Source: a virus
Virus record (IMG/VR): IMGVR_UViG_3300006051_000001
Location: 124,001 to 188,000 of that record
Direction: 5' to 3' (one strand)
Length of the DNA stretch: 64,000 bases
The notes below the pieces were generated by a model that worked only from the letters and a program-made list of their open reading frames with translations, was not told the DNA's origin and made no database searches. Shown here one piece after another: positions 7,815 through 14,940 of the stretch. Position 1 is the stretch's first letter, and every line of letters starts with the position of its first letter. The position numbers and the translations under genes are program-made.

Positions 7815-9140
7815 ATGTCCAGCACTACTTCCATTGCGTTCTCCACCGTCAACCGTTACGCGCCTCAAGCGGCTTACCTGGTCGGCAATCCTGTCAGCGT
7901 ACTTCCTGACGAGATCACTGCTGCAAACTTGGCTGAACATTTCTGCCACCGGAAAGATACATTGCACGAACGTATCTTCGATGCTTCCCAAGAGAACCGT
8001 CTGCAATTCGTCATTACCCACACGGTAAGCCAGTCTGCTAACTCGACCCTGGTTTACCACCTGTTCGGGTATTCCGATCACGACGGTAACCCTGAACTCC
8101 TGTCCGATGACATGAAGCTCTATTTCAGCCGGGCGGTCACAATCCGTTCTACGCTGATCCGCGACATCACCGGTTGCCGAACCATCTCCAACGTGGTAGA
8201 AGATGCACTGCTGACGCAGGGCTGGATGGAAGGCGCTCGGGTTCTACGTCCTAGCGACATCTTCCAGAATCTGGGTTCCGAGGCGGCTTTCAGTGCGTTC
8301 ATCACGCCCGGTATGAAATGCATCAACCTGTCTGGCGCTTTCAATAAGAATCAGGTGAAGATGATGCACACGAGTAACGAGAGTCCTGCTCGTTATATCA
8401 AGACCATCTCTGATGCACTTCACGGTGCTATCAAAGACTGCATCGCTGATCCGATAGAAATGAAAGACGACTATCTGTTCAGCGCGGCGATGGATCGTAC
8501 CTGCGAACCTTCGCTCATGCACCACTGGTTCCTCAGTGAATTGGTGCGTTCAACCAAGTTCGAATTCGACGGGTTCGTAACTCTCGGCGACTTCAAGCAA
8601 GTGTTTGAACCTGAAACGGTATCGGCGATGATCACCGAGTCTGTTGATCGTACAGACCTCACCCCGTGGACTGGCTCGGTAGAATCTTATCTGGCCAACC
8701 TTCTGATCAATACCGTCAACGCGAGCATGACTGACTACGGTTACATGTCTGTTCGCGTTGACGGGGTAATCGGTAAGGTTACAACGGCAGCGCTAAACGG
8801 TTCCAGCATGCTGGATAAGAATACGTTCGATGATCTCATTCCTGAGTTCGATATCAAACGTCCTCCGTTTGTCAGTATCGTGAAGAACGATCTGAAGGCC
8901 TTCGTGTGGAATCCAGCAGATGCGGAAATCCAGTTCAACGTGAAAGTCGATATCGCAGGCGTTGCTACAGTCAGCATTAAAGTCGGCGAAGAAGCACCTC
9001 AGATCTTCGAACGTCCGATGTACATGGTCGGTATGTTGTCCGGTCAGTGGGCGGTTGATGAATCTCTTATCGATCGCACTCGTTCGTACTTCAAGGACGC
9101 TATCAGTGTTCTGACCAGTCGGGCAATCGTTCAGCAGTAA
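7815..9140 (+). CDS. hypothetical protein (441 aa)
   Basis: I place the start at ATG 7815 because GAGG at 7802-7805 is correctly spaced; the in-frame ATG at 7800 (five residues longer) overlaps the previous stop and is a valid alternative. The 441-residue product has no membrane segment and no motif I recognise; it is mixed alpha/beta with a strand-rich last third (VKVDIAGVATVSIKVGEEAP). It could be a virion-associated or nucleoid protein but nothing shows this. It is closed by a strong terminator. Confidence 0.8.
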   Translation: MSSTTSIAFSTVNRYAPQAAYLVGNPVSVLPDEITAANLAEHFCHRKDTLHERIFDASQENRLQFVITHTVSQSANSTLVYHLFGYSDHDGNPELLSDDMKLYFSRAVTIRSTLIRDITGCRTISNVVEDALLTQGWMEGARVLRPSDIFQNLGSEAAFSAFITPGMKCINLSGAFNKNQVKMMHTSNESPARYIKTISDALHGAIKDCIADPIEMKDDYLFSAAMDRTCEPSLMHHWFLSELVRSTKFEFDGFVTLGDFKQVFEPETVSAMITESVDRTDLTPWTGSVESYLANLLINTVNASMTDYGYMSVRVDGVIGKVTTAALNGSSMLDKNTFDDLIPEFDIKRPPFVSIVKNDLKAFVWNPADAEIQFNVKVDIAGVATVSIKVGEEAPQIFERPMYMVGMLSGQWAVDESLIDRTRSYFKDAISVLTSRAIVQQ

Positions 9141-9149
9141 GCGGCATAA

Positions 9150-9192
9150 GTACCCACTCCTTCGGGAGTGGGTACTGTCACTTCTTTTTTTT
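9150..9192 (+). terminator. terminator with separated T-run
   Basis: GTACCCACTCC (9150-9160), TTCG, GGAGTGGGTAC (9165-9175) form an 11-bp UUCG stem. TGTCACTTC separates it from T8-9 at 9184-9192, which overlaps the stop codon of the convergent gene. Confidence 0.85.
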
Positions 9193-9508
9193 AGAGTTCT
9201 TCTTCCGGAATGTCCACCATCGACACCGTCTGACCAGCCAGCTCGTGAGTGCAGTCATTGAGGAATTCCCACTGACCGTTACGAATAAAGCTGTGGCAAA
9301 CAACGGCTTCCGTGCAGAACTTATTGAACTGAACCATAATGCTCGGAGAGTAAGTCGGCATATTGACGTTACCGTCCCACTGCCATTGCTGACCGCTCCC
9401 ACTTGGCTTATCGATTGCGATGTGATGCATCCACTTACAGCCTGGGCAATAGAGCCCGTGCATATGTCCAGCAAAGAGTTCGATCTTTGGTGAAAGTAAT
9501 TCACTCAT
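9191..9508 (-). CDS. DUF6527-like small zinc-type protein (105 aa)
   Basis: The 105-residue product has YCPGCKWMHHI (about 20-30), QWDGN then PTYSPSI (about 44-57), CHSFIRNGQWEFLNDCTH (71-88) and LAGQTV. This order of Cys/His pairs and the PTxSPSI box is the hallmark of the DUF6527 family, common in phages and of unknown function; the Cys and His residues may bind a metal ion. The reading frame chosen over an overlapping reverse frame (9178-9504) is the one with this conservation. A plausible SD (AGGAC) lies upstream of the ATG. Confidence 0.8.
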   Translation of the reverse strand: MSELLSPKIELFAGHMHGLYCPGCKWMHHIAIDKPSGSGQQWQWDGNVNMPTYSPSIMVQFNKFCTEAVVCHSFIRNGQWEFLNDCTHELAGQTVSMVDIPEEEL

Positions 9509-9544
9509 GATTTGTATGTCCTATAGAACCGTTGGGGAACTAAC

Positions 9545-10387
9545 ATGTTGGCCGTGATAATCAAAGGTAATCCTAAGTTCATCAATACAGCATTAGCGAG
9601 AACGTACTACTCCGACATCGAGAAGTATCTCAAAGCCCTCGGCTATAAGGTTGAATTCGATGAGGGTAATGACTACACCAGACCCCGACAAGATGCTGAT
9701 CTGTACGTCGCACACTCCCGCGGTGTCGGACGTTACGAGTTCATGGAAGAGAGGAATAAATCGAAGTTCGTGAAGCTTGGTAGTCTGGACGGTGCAATCG
9801 ATCCAGTCGATCGTAAGTGGCAGGAAGAAGTCTGGCATCCGGGCATCAAGACGCCACCGCCGCATGAACACTTCATCTTCACCGACATCCAGAAAGATGC
9901 GATCCTTCAAGTAGGCGGCGTTTCGATTGATTCGCTCAAGAAGGTAAATGGTCTATCCAGTACTCTTAGTCCAGATCTTCGAAGACTCGTAGAGCTGGCG
10001 ATGAAGGACCCTTACCTCGGGACGCCTGCATTGAAGAGCAACATGGAGAACATCACACCTCTCCTCTATAAAGGTCGCACCGTTGGTTTCGCCGTTCCGT
10101 TCCGTGAGAGCGACGGTTACTGGCGTACTGGTTCTATCTATATAGAACCCGCATTCCGGCGTAAAGGGATTGCTCACGAATGGATTGAATCCTTCATGGA
10201 AGGTAAAGCTGGACGTGCGTGGATCGATCCACGTAACGCATCGAGCATCGCAGCTTACACTGCGGCAGGCTTTACCAAGTCAGGGCGGCATGTCAAATCC
10301 CCGATCTCAGGTAATTGGTTTGATGAGTATCTAACCGAAGAAGCCGGCATGGAAAGTGCACCACCTAAGACCTTATTGACCTGGTGA
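9545..10387 (+). CDS. alpha/beta-hydrolase-like domain fused to GNAT acetyltransferase (280 aa)
   Basis: The N-terminal ~125 residues contain DLYVAHSRGVGR (52-63), like the serine nucleophile elbow of small alpha/beta hydrolases, and end with HFIFTDIQKDAI (109-120). From about residue 165 there is a GNAT N-acetyltransferase fold: TVGFAVPF, GSIYIEPAFRRKGIA with the acetyl-CoA loop RRKGIA at 205-210, and NASSIAAYTAAGF (231-243). The GNAT assignment is firm; the hydrolase part is weaker. It could modify a host or phage protein during infection; the substrate is unknown. ATG follows GGGGAAC. A promoter-like sequence lies inside its last codons. Confidence 0.75.
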   Translation: MLAVIIKGNPKFINTALARTYYSDIEKYLKALGYKVEFDEGNDYTRPRQDADLYVAHSRGVGRYEFMEERNKSKFVKLGSLDGAIDPVDRKWQEEVWHPGIKTPPPHEHFIFTDIQKDAILQVGGVSIDSLKKVNGLSSTLSPDLRRLVELAMKDPYLGTPALKSNMENITPLLYKGRTVGFAVPFRESDGYWRTGSIYIEPAFRRKGIAHEWIESFMEGKAGRAWIDPRNASSIAAYTAAGFTKSGRHVKSPISGNWFDEYLTEEAGMESAPPKTLLTW

Positions 10388-10404
10388 TCACTATTATATA
10401 TGTA
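10376..10404 (+). promoter_or_regulatory. sigma70-like promoter for the 10.4-kb RNA
   Basis: TTGACC (10376-10381), 17-nt spacer, TATGTA (10399-10404), with an AT-rich TATTATATA just before the -10. It overlaps the end of the GNAT gene and points into a structured noncoding stretch that has its own terminator. Confidence 0.4.
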
Positions 10405-10410
10405 CTAGGC

Positions 10411-10663
10411 TGCTTCGGGCTGATGAAGCCAAGTATCATGCTAGGTGGGCTCACACGCTCCTCCACCTAGCCACTGAGGTCGGGACGCTCTCCTCGACCT
10501 AGGCGTTGATGTTCGCGGGTTCGTCAACGTCTTGTTAGGTACTCAGTACTTAGCCGTTTGTTCAGGGTATTGCGAGAGCGCGCCTTGAGCAAACGGATAG
10601 CTACTGCGCCCCTGTGTGTTATCGGTATTCTCCCCACCCACTGGATTCGTCTGGTGGGTGGGG
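10411..10663 (+). ncRNA. candidate structured noncoding RNA
   Basis: The 345-nt gap between coding genes has no convincing frame but successive stem-loops: CTAGGTGG/CCACCTAG (10441-10448/10463-10470), AGGTCG/CGACCT (10477-10482/10495-10500), CGTTGATG/CGTCAACG (10504-10511/10522-10529, one wobble) and a helix of about 14 bp starting CCGTTTG (10554-10567/10583-10596, three wobbles). It begins after a promoter-like sequence and ends in a 10-bp hairpin. It is not a tRNA. Role unknown; it may regulate translation or act as a decoy. Confidence 0.5.
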
Positions 10664-10667
10664 TTTA
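10632..10667 (+). terminator. terminator of the candidate RNA
   Basis: CCCCACCCAC (10632-10641) pairs perfectly with GTGGGTGGGG (10654-10663), then TTTATGCTGCG. The TTTATGCTGC tail recurs after other terminators here. Confidence 0.65.
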
Positions 10668-10732
10668 TGCTGCGTTAATAAACCGCAGTCACACATTACC
10701 ATTTTAGATACACCAACCAAAGGAGAAGTTCC

Positions 10733-11125
10733 ATGACTCACATGCTGAACATCACGCTGGATAAGAACGATCGCGATAAACACTTCACCACTTACAAAGG
10801 TCGTAAGATCTACATCTCACCTCTTGCCGATAGTCGCGATAAGCCAGCCGCACCTGTCATCGCATTCAAAGGTCTTCTAGAAGGACATCTGACCGTCCAC
10901 ATGGTTAAGACTTTTGACGGATACACTGACGAGTATCGACACACAATCCACAGTGGCGATTATAAGGGATACGTCTTCGTACTCGACCACGGATTCAAGA
11001 TCAGCGTAGAAGAATTCAATAAGCGCTTCTATCCACATTACTACAAAGAAGATGGCGATAGAATCTGGCGCTGTCCTACACGTAGTTTAGACGAAGCGTG
11101 GGAGCATTCAGAAGAATACATTTAA
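10733..11125 (+). CDS. hypothetical protein (130 aa)
   Basis: ATG at 10733 follows a good AAGGAG. The 130-residue product is charged and strand-rich (KGRKIYISPLADSRDK, YKGYVFVLDHGFKISVEEF) with no membrane segment. Not recognised. Upstream, CAGTCACACATTACC (10686-10700) resembles the conserved leader element at 11142 and 32396, so the gene may have its own promoter. The next gene begins after a 93-nt leader. Confidence 0.75.
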   Translation: MTHMLNITLDKNDRDKHFTTYKGRKIYISPLADSRDKPAAPVIAFKGLLEGHLTVHMVKTFDGYTDEYRHTIHSGDYKGYVFVLDHGFKISVEEFNKRFYPHYYKEDGDRIWRCPTRSLDEAWEHSEEYI

Positions 11126-11134
11126 ATCGTAGTC

Positions 11135-11200
11135 AAATTAATTACAGTCACACATAGCGAGAGTACATACACACAACGATATCCATTCCGGATACGTTAA
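11135..11200 (+). promoter_or_regulatory. duplicated leader, copy A (promoter-like box plus hairpin)
   Basis: AATTAATTACAGTCACACAT starting at 11136 is also present at 32390. Further on, TATCC/GGATA (11180-11184/11190-11194) closes the loop ATTCC; the 32.4-kb copy has TATCA/TGATA around the same loop, a compensatory change. It precedes RBS hairpin copy 4. The TTAATTAC stretch resembles the AT-rich early promoter type reported for phiKZ, which is inference. Confidence 0.55.
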
Positions 11201-11202
11201 AC

Positions 11203-11215
11203 GACCGTGGAGGTC
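11203..11215 (+). promoter_or_regulatory. RBS hairpin, GNGGA class (copy 4)
   Basis: GACC (11203-11206), GTGGA (11207-11211), GGTC (11212-11215); ATG at 11219. An apparent GTG start inside the loop is the SD itself. Confidence 0.7.
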
Positions 11216-11218
11216 AAC

Positions 11219-11611
11219 ATGTCTGCAATCACTATCGCTACTATCGAAGCCACCCTGCGTGCAGTACTGACCGCTCCAGAAGGCGCTCAGGTAATTACCT
11301 TCTCTCAAGGTGCTCTCGATCAGATGAATGAAGTAACCGACGTCATCATCACTGCCACCGGCTACGATGAAACCAAGGTTACTGAAGAAGAGCTGATGAT
11401 CGCTGCTGCCTTCGCCAACCACTTCACCAAAGACGCAGTTACCGGCGAGGTAGTGGATGGCGTTATCCAGCCATCGCCTGAAGTAGAGTTCCGTGCCGAA
11501 GTTGTTCGGGTGAAAGAACTCTACAGTCTGGGTAGCGAGATGCACGGCGTAGCTCTGCCTGTAGTCCTGCTTTGCAAAGTGTTCAATTCCCTGACTCACT
11601 TCACTCGCTAA
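11219..11611 (+). CDS. hypothetical protein (130 aa), tandem paralogue of the 11638 gene
   Basis: The start is ATG 11219, not the in-frame GTG at 11207, which lies in the SD hairpin loop. The product begins MSAITIATIEATLR and is predicted helical and acidic. It aligns along its length with the next gene: IE..LR.V.TAP.GA, a Q...V.D segment, A.....K..-TGE-.V.G and a C-terminal VLL.K.FN/A region. The two are a tandem duplication, each with its own hairpin RBS. Function unknown. Confidence 0.8.
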   Translation: MSAITIATIEATLRAVLTAPEGAQVITFSQGALDQMNEVTDVIITATGYDETKVTEEELMIAAAFANHFTKDAVTGEVVDGVIQPSPEVEFRAEVVRVKELYSLGSEMHGVALPVVLLCKVFNSLTHFTR

Positions 11612-11621
11612 TCAAACCAAC

Positions 11622-11634
11622 GACCGAGGAGGTC
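11622..11634 (+). promoter_or_regulatory. RBS hairpin, GNGGA class (copy 5)
   Basis: GACC (11622-11625), GAGGA (11626-11630), GGTC (11631-11634); ATG at 11638, 3 nt later. Confidence 0.7.
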
Positions 11635-11637
11635 AAC

Positions 11638-12024
11638 ATGAGCAATATCACTGTAGCTCTTATCGAAGAGCAGCTTCGCAATGTTATCACCGCTCCTACT
11701 GGGGCTCACTTGATCGTCATCCCGGAAGCTTCGTTGAAGCAACTCCAGCAGGTGAGTGATGCGTTTGTTGAGGCTAGCAACCTCGACCTCAACAACGTTT
11801 CCGATGACGCATTGCAAGCCGCCTGGATGGCTGCTGAGATGTACAGCAAGAATCACATCACCGGTGAGATCGTTGCCGGTGAGTTGATCACTTACAATCA
11901 GGAAGCATTGGACAAGAACCTCAAGTCCATTCGTGAGAACCCTGACTTCGTCAATGAAGGCTTGGCTCTCACCATCTACCTGCTGAACAAGATCTTCGCC
12001 GAAGTCAAACAATTCCGTCGTTAA
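11638..12024 (+). CDS. hypothetical protein (128 aa), tandem paralogue of the 11219 gene
   Basis: ATG 11638 is chosen over an upstream in-frame start at 11572 because the latter lies inside the previous gene and the hairpin RBS fixes 11638. The product (MSNITVALIEEQLRNVITAP...) is helical and acidic, ending KIFAEVKQFRR. It is a diverged copy of the preceding protein, sharing TAPTGAHLIVIP / TAPEGAQVITFS and HITGEIVAG / AVTGEVVDG blocks. No family known to me. It is followed 10 nt later by a membrane-protein gene. Confidence 0.8.
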   Translation: MSNITVALIEEQLRNVITAPTGAHLIVIPEASLKQLQQVSDAFVEASNLDLNNVSDDALQAAWMAAEMYSKNHITGEIVAGELITYNQEALDKNLKSIRENPDFVNEGLALTIYLLNKIFAEVKQFRR

Positions 12025-12034
12025 GGAGATTGAG

Positions 12035-12355
12035 ATGCGCTGGGTAGAAGTCCATGGATTAACGATCGCTGCTGTCATGGTGATTATCGCATCACTGATA
12101 CTCATCGGCATGGTGCTTTACAAATACAGCCGCTATAACGATGAGACTCACGAATACTGGGAACGGGTTATCAAGAAGACTATCAATCAGATTGATAAGC
12201 TCTCCCAGAAGAAAGGGTACAGGCTCAAGCCAGCTGATTCAGCAATGATCATCTGGGCTGGGCATCACTGTACCGTGAAGAACTTCCGCAAGGAAGAGCT
12301 GGAAACGTATTTCATTCAATTGAAAGACGTGCTACACTCGATTGAGAAACACTAG
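12035..12355 (+). CDS. small membrane protein (106 aa)
   Basis: ATG 12035 follows TAAGGAG, a strong ordinary SD with no hairpin. One hydrophobic segment lies near residues 8-28 (LTIAAVMVIIASLILIGMVL), followed by a charged cytoplasmic-type domain with YKYSRYNDETHEYWERVIKK and a helical end. It is cotranscribed with the preceding paralogue pair and with the next gene. Function unknown. Confidence 0.75.
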   Translation: MRWVEVHGLTIAAVMVIIASLILIGMVLYKYSRYNDETHEYWERVIKKTINQIDKLSQKKGYRLKPADSAMIIWAGHHCTVKNFRKEELETYFIQLKDVLHSIEKH

Positions 12356-12365
12356 ACCACCTATC

Positions 12366-12378
12366 GCCCGAGGAGGGC
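12366..12378 (+). promoter_or_regulatory. RBS hairpin, GNGGA class (copy 6, GCCC stem)
   Basis: GCCC (12366-12369), GAGGA (12370-12374), GGGC (12375-12378). The second stem pair is C-G instead of A-T, another compensatory change. ATG is at 12385. Confidence 0.7.
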
Positions 12379-12384
12379 AACATC

Positions 12385-12831
12385 ATGTTCTGCGCAACCC
12401 GTAATGAAGTAGCACTGACCAAGAAACGTTTTGAAGCTAAAACTCAAGACGACTTCACGGCCGGCATGTACACCATCGCGACTAAGCTGAACAAGTTCGC
12501 CGATTTCGCAATGTTCGATTCGTCTCACAACAATGACGGCATTCGGATGACTTTCTTTGTAGAGAATGCAAAAGGCGAGGAAATCGTTAAAGGGATCTAC
12601 CGCAAGTGGGCTCAGCTTCTGGCTAGCTCAATGCCAACCGGTGGCGTGAAGCGCAAGATGTACGCTACGACTCAAATCGCCGTACGTCAAATGCGTCACC
12701 CGTACGCGGAAGGTCGTGATGTCCCAGTCTGGGTTTGGGAGATCTCTACCGGGTACGAACCTCGCACCAACGTTGGTACAGTCTACGAGCTATTGAAGAC
12801 TGCTATCGAATACGTTGAGAAGCATCATTAA
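12385..12831 (+). CDS. hypothetical protein (148 aa)
   Basis: ATG 12385 lies 6 nt after hairpin copy 6. The product has 148 residues, soluble, slightly basic, with a helical start (EVALTKKRFEAKTQDDF), a central strand region (DGIRMTFFVENAKGEEIVKG) and aromatic VPVWVWEISTGYEP near residue 117. Not recognised. A GC-rich hairpin follows at once. Confidence 0.75.
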   Translation: MFCATRNEVALTKKRFEAKTQDDFTAGMYTIATKLNKFADFAMFDSSHNNDGIRMTFFVENAKGEEIVKGIYRKWAQLLASSMPTGGVKRKMYATTQIAVRQMRHPYAEGRDVPVWVWEISTGYEPRTNVGTVYELLKTAIEYVEKHH

Positions 12832-12841
12832 TTGAAACCCA

Positions 12842-12860
12842 GGCGGGGTTCCTCCCCGCC
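12842..12860 (+). terminator. GC-rich hairpin, same class as 554-571
   Basis: GGCGGGG (12842-12848) pairs with CCCCGCC (12854-12860). It is followed by AACCTCATTTCTTA, nearly the same tail as after 571. Probably an attenuator or terminator without a full T-run. Confidence 0.5.
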
Positions 12861-12889
12861 AACCTCATTTCTTATTTAGGAGCTTCACC

Positions 12890-13600
12890 ATGACTGCTAC
12901 AAATAACGCTGTACGGGTAATGGCTGCACTGGTTGAATCCGGTGGTCGTTACATCGATGGTCACAACAACCAGACGACCGCCGTCAAGTACGCTGCAATC
13001 TTCAAGCGTCCTGACATGGAAGACATGGTTGTACCTCTCCTCACCAACACTTACTTCTCCTTGAGCGCCATCGAGGTCAATGAGGATGGTGTACTCCGCA
13101 TGTCTCCGTGGTCTGTCGGCGGTGTAGTCGATAGCCGTGGTCTGACCATGGAACAAACTATCGCTGCTTTCAACGAGTCCTACAAGACCAGCTCTCTGGT
13201 AGAGCTTACCGAGTTCGAAGCGAAGCCTGAGCCTAAGGAAGAGAAACCTTTCTTCCTGCGCCGTGAAGCTTTCTACAGTGGCAACACTGAAGGTGAGACT
13301 CACGATGCTGAAGGTACGATCTTCTACCGTAACTCTTACCACAACACCATCAGCGACAAGCCGGCTGTTGACTGGCAGATCGCACGCGCCACTGGGTTGA
13401 AACCGAACGACGTCTATGTTCGTGAGTACACCGAAGAAGGCAAGATCCGCAACTACGTTCACCTGCCGGTGATGGAGAAGCTGATCGAGTACAGCGACTT
13501 CTGCAACGCCAACGGTATCCAGTGCGCCGAGATCCGTAATCTGGATGCTATCAAAGCGGCCATCGCTCAGTTCTATCAGCTGCGCGGCATCATCTGCTAA
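12890..13600 (+). CDS. hypothetical protein (236 aa)
   Basis: ATG 12890 follows AGGAG. The 236-residue product has an N-terminal alpha/beta region, a Pro/Glu/Lys linker (EAKPEPKEEKPFF, about 110-122) and a C-terminal helical region with NANGIQCAEIRNLDAIKAAI. Two apparent domains joined by a flexible linker is all that can be said. No family recognised. Closed by a UUCG terminator at 13608. Confidence 0.8.
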   Translation: MTATNNAVRVMAALVESGGRYIDGHNNQTTAVKYAAIFKRPDMEDMVVPLLTNTYFSLSAIEVNEDGVLRMSPWSVGGVVDSRGLTMEQTIAAFNESYKTSSLVELTEFEAKPEPKEEKPFFLRREAFYSGNTEGETHDAEGTIFYRNSYHNTISDKPAVDWQIARATGLKPNDVYVREYTEEGKIRNYVHLPVMEKLIEYSDFCNANGIQCAEIRNLDAIKAAIAQFYQLRGIIC

Positions 13601-13607
13601 TTAGGGT

Positions 13608-13635
13608 GGGGACTTCGGTCCCCATTCTTTTTTTT
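13608..13635 (+). terminator. intrinsic terminator
   Basis: GGGGAC (13608-13613), TTCG, GTCCCC (13618-13623), then ATTC and T8 (13628-13635), then GTCG. Confidence 0.85.
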
Positions 13636-13639
13636 TGTC

Positions 13640-13974
13640 GTAATCCGTAATTAGTTACAGATGGCGATGTACTACTATGTAGAAACACCCTCGTTGATTA
13701 GTCAACGCCCAGTTGATACACCTAGCTCTTTTACAATTTGGGTCTCCCTGCCGATAGTCTTGAGTACGGTGCCAATACGGTCACGCTCTTGCTTCCCTCG
13801 CATAGACAACTCGCTTAGCTGGTATAAAGCCCAGCAAACCCCTAGCGGTCTGACAGAGTCTGATCGCGTTCCCTAAGAGTTTGGAATAGTACCAGTACAG
13901 TACGGGTTCAATCGCCGCGATTGCTTTAGTACTCGAACAAACGTGCCGGGCCTTTCGGAGCATCCCGTAAGAAA
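13640..13974 (+). ncRNA. noncoding stretch with stem-loops, possible RNA gene
   Basis: About 335 nt lies between a terminator and another terminator-like hairpin with no supportable gene; 60-90-codon frames here lack an SD. TTACAG (13654-13659) matches the element upstream of other units. CGTTGA/TCAACG (13693 region) and CAATCG/CGATTG (13909 region) form short hairpins. A GGTTCAATC stretch resembles a tRNA T-loop but no cloverleaf fits. A transcript from about 13670 to 14000 is plausible, not shown. Confidence 0.35.
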
Positions 13975-13977
13975 TAT

Positions 13978-14002
13978 AAAGCCCGGCCTCGCGCCGGGCT
14001 TT
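13978..14002 (+). terminator. terminator hairpin, TTTATGCTGC tail
   Basis: AAAGCCCGGC (13978-13987) pairs with GCCGGGCTTT (13993-14002), followed by ATGCTGCATG. Same family as 3641 and 16570. Confidence 0.7.
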
Positions 14003-14088
14003 ATGCTGCATGCGTAATAAAAGAAAACAGAGTCTTATATTGTACACTTGAATCTATACCGCCCCTAATACCCGCACGGAGCATCAAC

Positions 14089-14886
14089 ATGTCTGCCTAC
14101 CTGTCGCAACAAGATCAAATCAAAGTCAACATTCTGGAAGGCTACGCTCCTCGCAAGCTTACCAATGTGGAAGTCATCATCAACGAGATCCGTCTGTTCG
14201 ATTGGACCTATCCTGATAGTGACTGCCCTAAGGCCTACAGGGCTGGCGCTGAGCGTAAAGAAGTTCTGCGTAGCGCTATCTCCTACACGCTTGGCGATAA
14301 CCCGTCTCTCGCTACTCTGGCGCGTGCTGCGCTGGAAGGTCAACAGGCCCGTAACGATCTGTTTGACAAATACCCGTACGTCAAGCACTTCGATCTGATG
14401 AATGCCAAGCACCACAAAGGTCTGCTCGGTTGTCATCTGGCTGGTATTGAAGAACATCGTGTCCGTGGAGCCATCAGCTTCCTCAAAGACCTCTACGACG
14501 TCGTTGTAGCGCTTCCAGCGAACAAGAGCAACGTATTCATCTCCACCAATAGAACGCCGATGTATCGCGAGCTGAGAGCCATTGCTACCAACTCCAAGGT
14601 TCCGGCTCTCTTCGGTATGGCGATCCCGGCTCCGCTTCAGAAGCAGGTCTATGAACTCCTGCGTATCAACACGTATACGCTCGACACCATCCAGACGTAC
14701 AGCCTGCACTGCACCGACGAAATGATGGATTACTACAAGAACCATCCGAGCGCCAAAGAAGCTTTCCGCGTCTTCAATATGTTTGAAGTCGTTAACTGCC
14801 CTTACGTGCAGGATGCGAAGTATCTTCAGGTCATCATGAATGATCGGTACTACTCGTTCTACGTCAAGCGTAATCAATTCGTGTAA
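14089..14886 (+). CDS. hypothetical protein (265 aa)
   Basis: ATG 14089 is preceded by ACGGAGC, a moderate SD. The 265-residue product is mostly helical, soluble and near neutral, beginning MSAYLSQQDQIKVNILEGYA. The segment HHKGLLGCHLAGIEEHRVRG near residue 105 is the most distinctive. No motif recognised. It stands alone between two terminators, so it is a monocistronic unit or the last gene of one. Confidence 0.8.
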   Translation: MSAYLSQQDQIKVNILEGYAPRKLTNVEVIINEIRLFDWTYPDSDCPKAYRAGAERKEVLRSAISYTLGDNPSLATLARAALEGQQARNDLFDKYPYVKHFDLMNAKHHKGLLGCHLAGIEEHRVRGAISFLKDLYDVVVALPANKSNVFISTNRTPMYRELRAIATNSKVPALFGMAIPAPLQKQVYELLRINTYTLDTIQTYSLHCTDEMMDYYKNHPSAKEAFRVFNMFEVVNCPYVQDAKYLQVIMNDRYYSFYVKRNQFV

Positions 14887-14893
14887 CTAGGTG

Positions 14894-14929
14894 GGAGGCT
14901 TCGGCCTCCTGCCCCTCCTTCTTTTTTTT
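14894..14929 (+). terminator. terminator with separated T-run
   Basis: GGAGGC (14894-14899), TTCG, GCCTCC (14904-14909), then a pyrimidine spacer and T8 (14922-14929). Confidence 0.8.
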
Positions 14930-14940
14930 GGGTGATTTCC

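Noticed and set aside
9178-9504. 108-codon reverse frame
   Set aside because: The overlapping frame at 9191-9508 has the DUF6527 Cys/His pattern; this one has none and ends in a poly-Lys translation of the T-run.
9531-9544. Possible further GNGGA hairpin before the 9545 gene (GTTGGGGAAC)
   Set aside because: The stem would be only three pairs and the loop does not fit the GNGGA pattern.
13900-13930. tRNA-like T-loop GGTTCAATC
   Set aside because: No matching acceptor, D or anticodon arms around it; the local pairing is a simple CAATCG/CGATTG hairpin.
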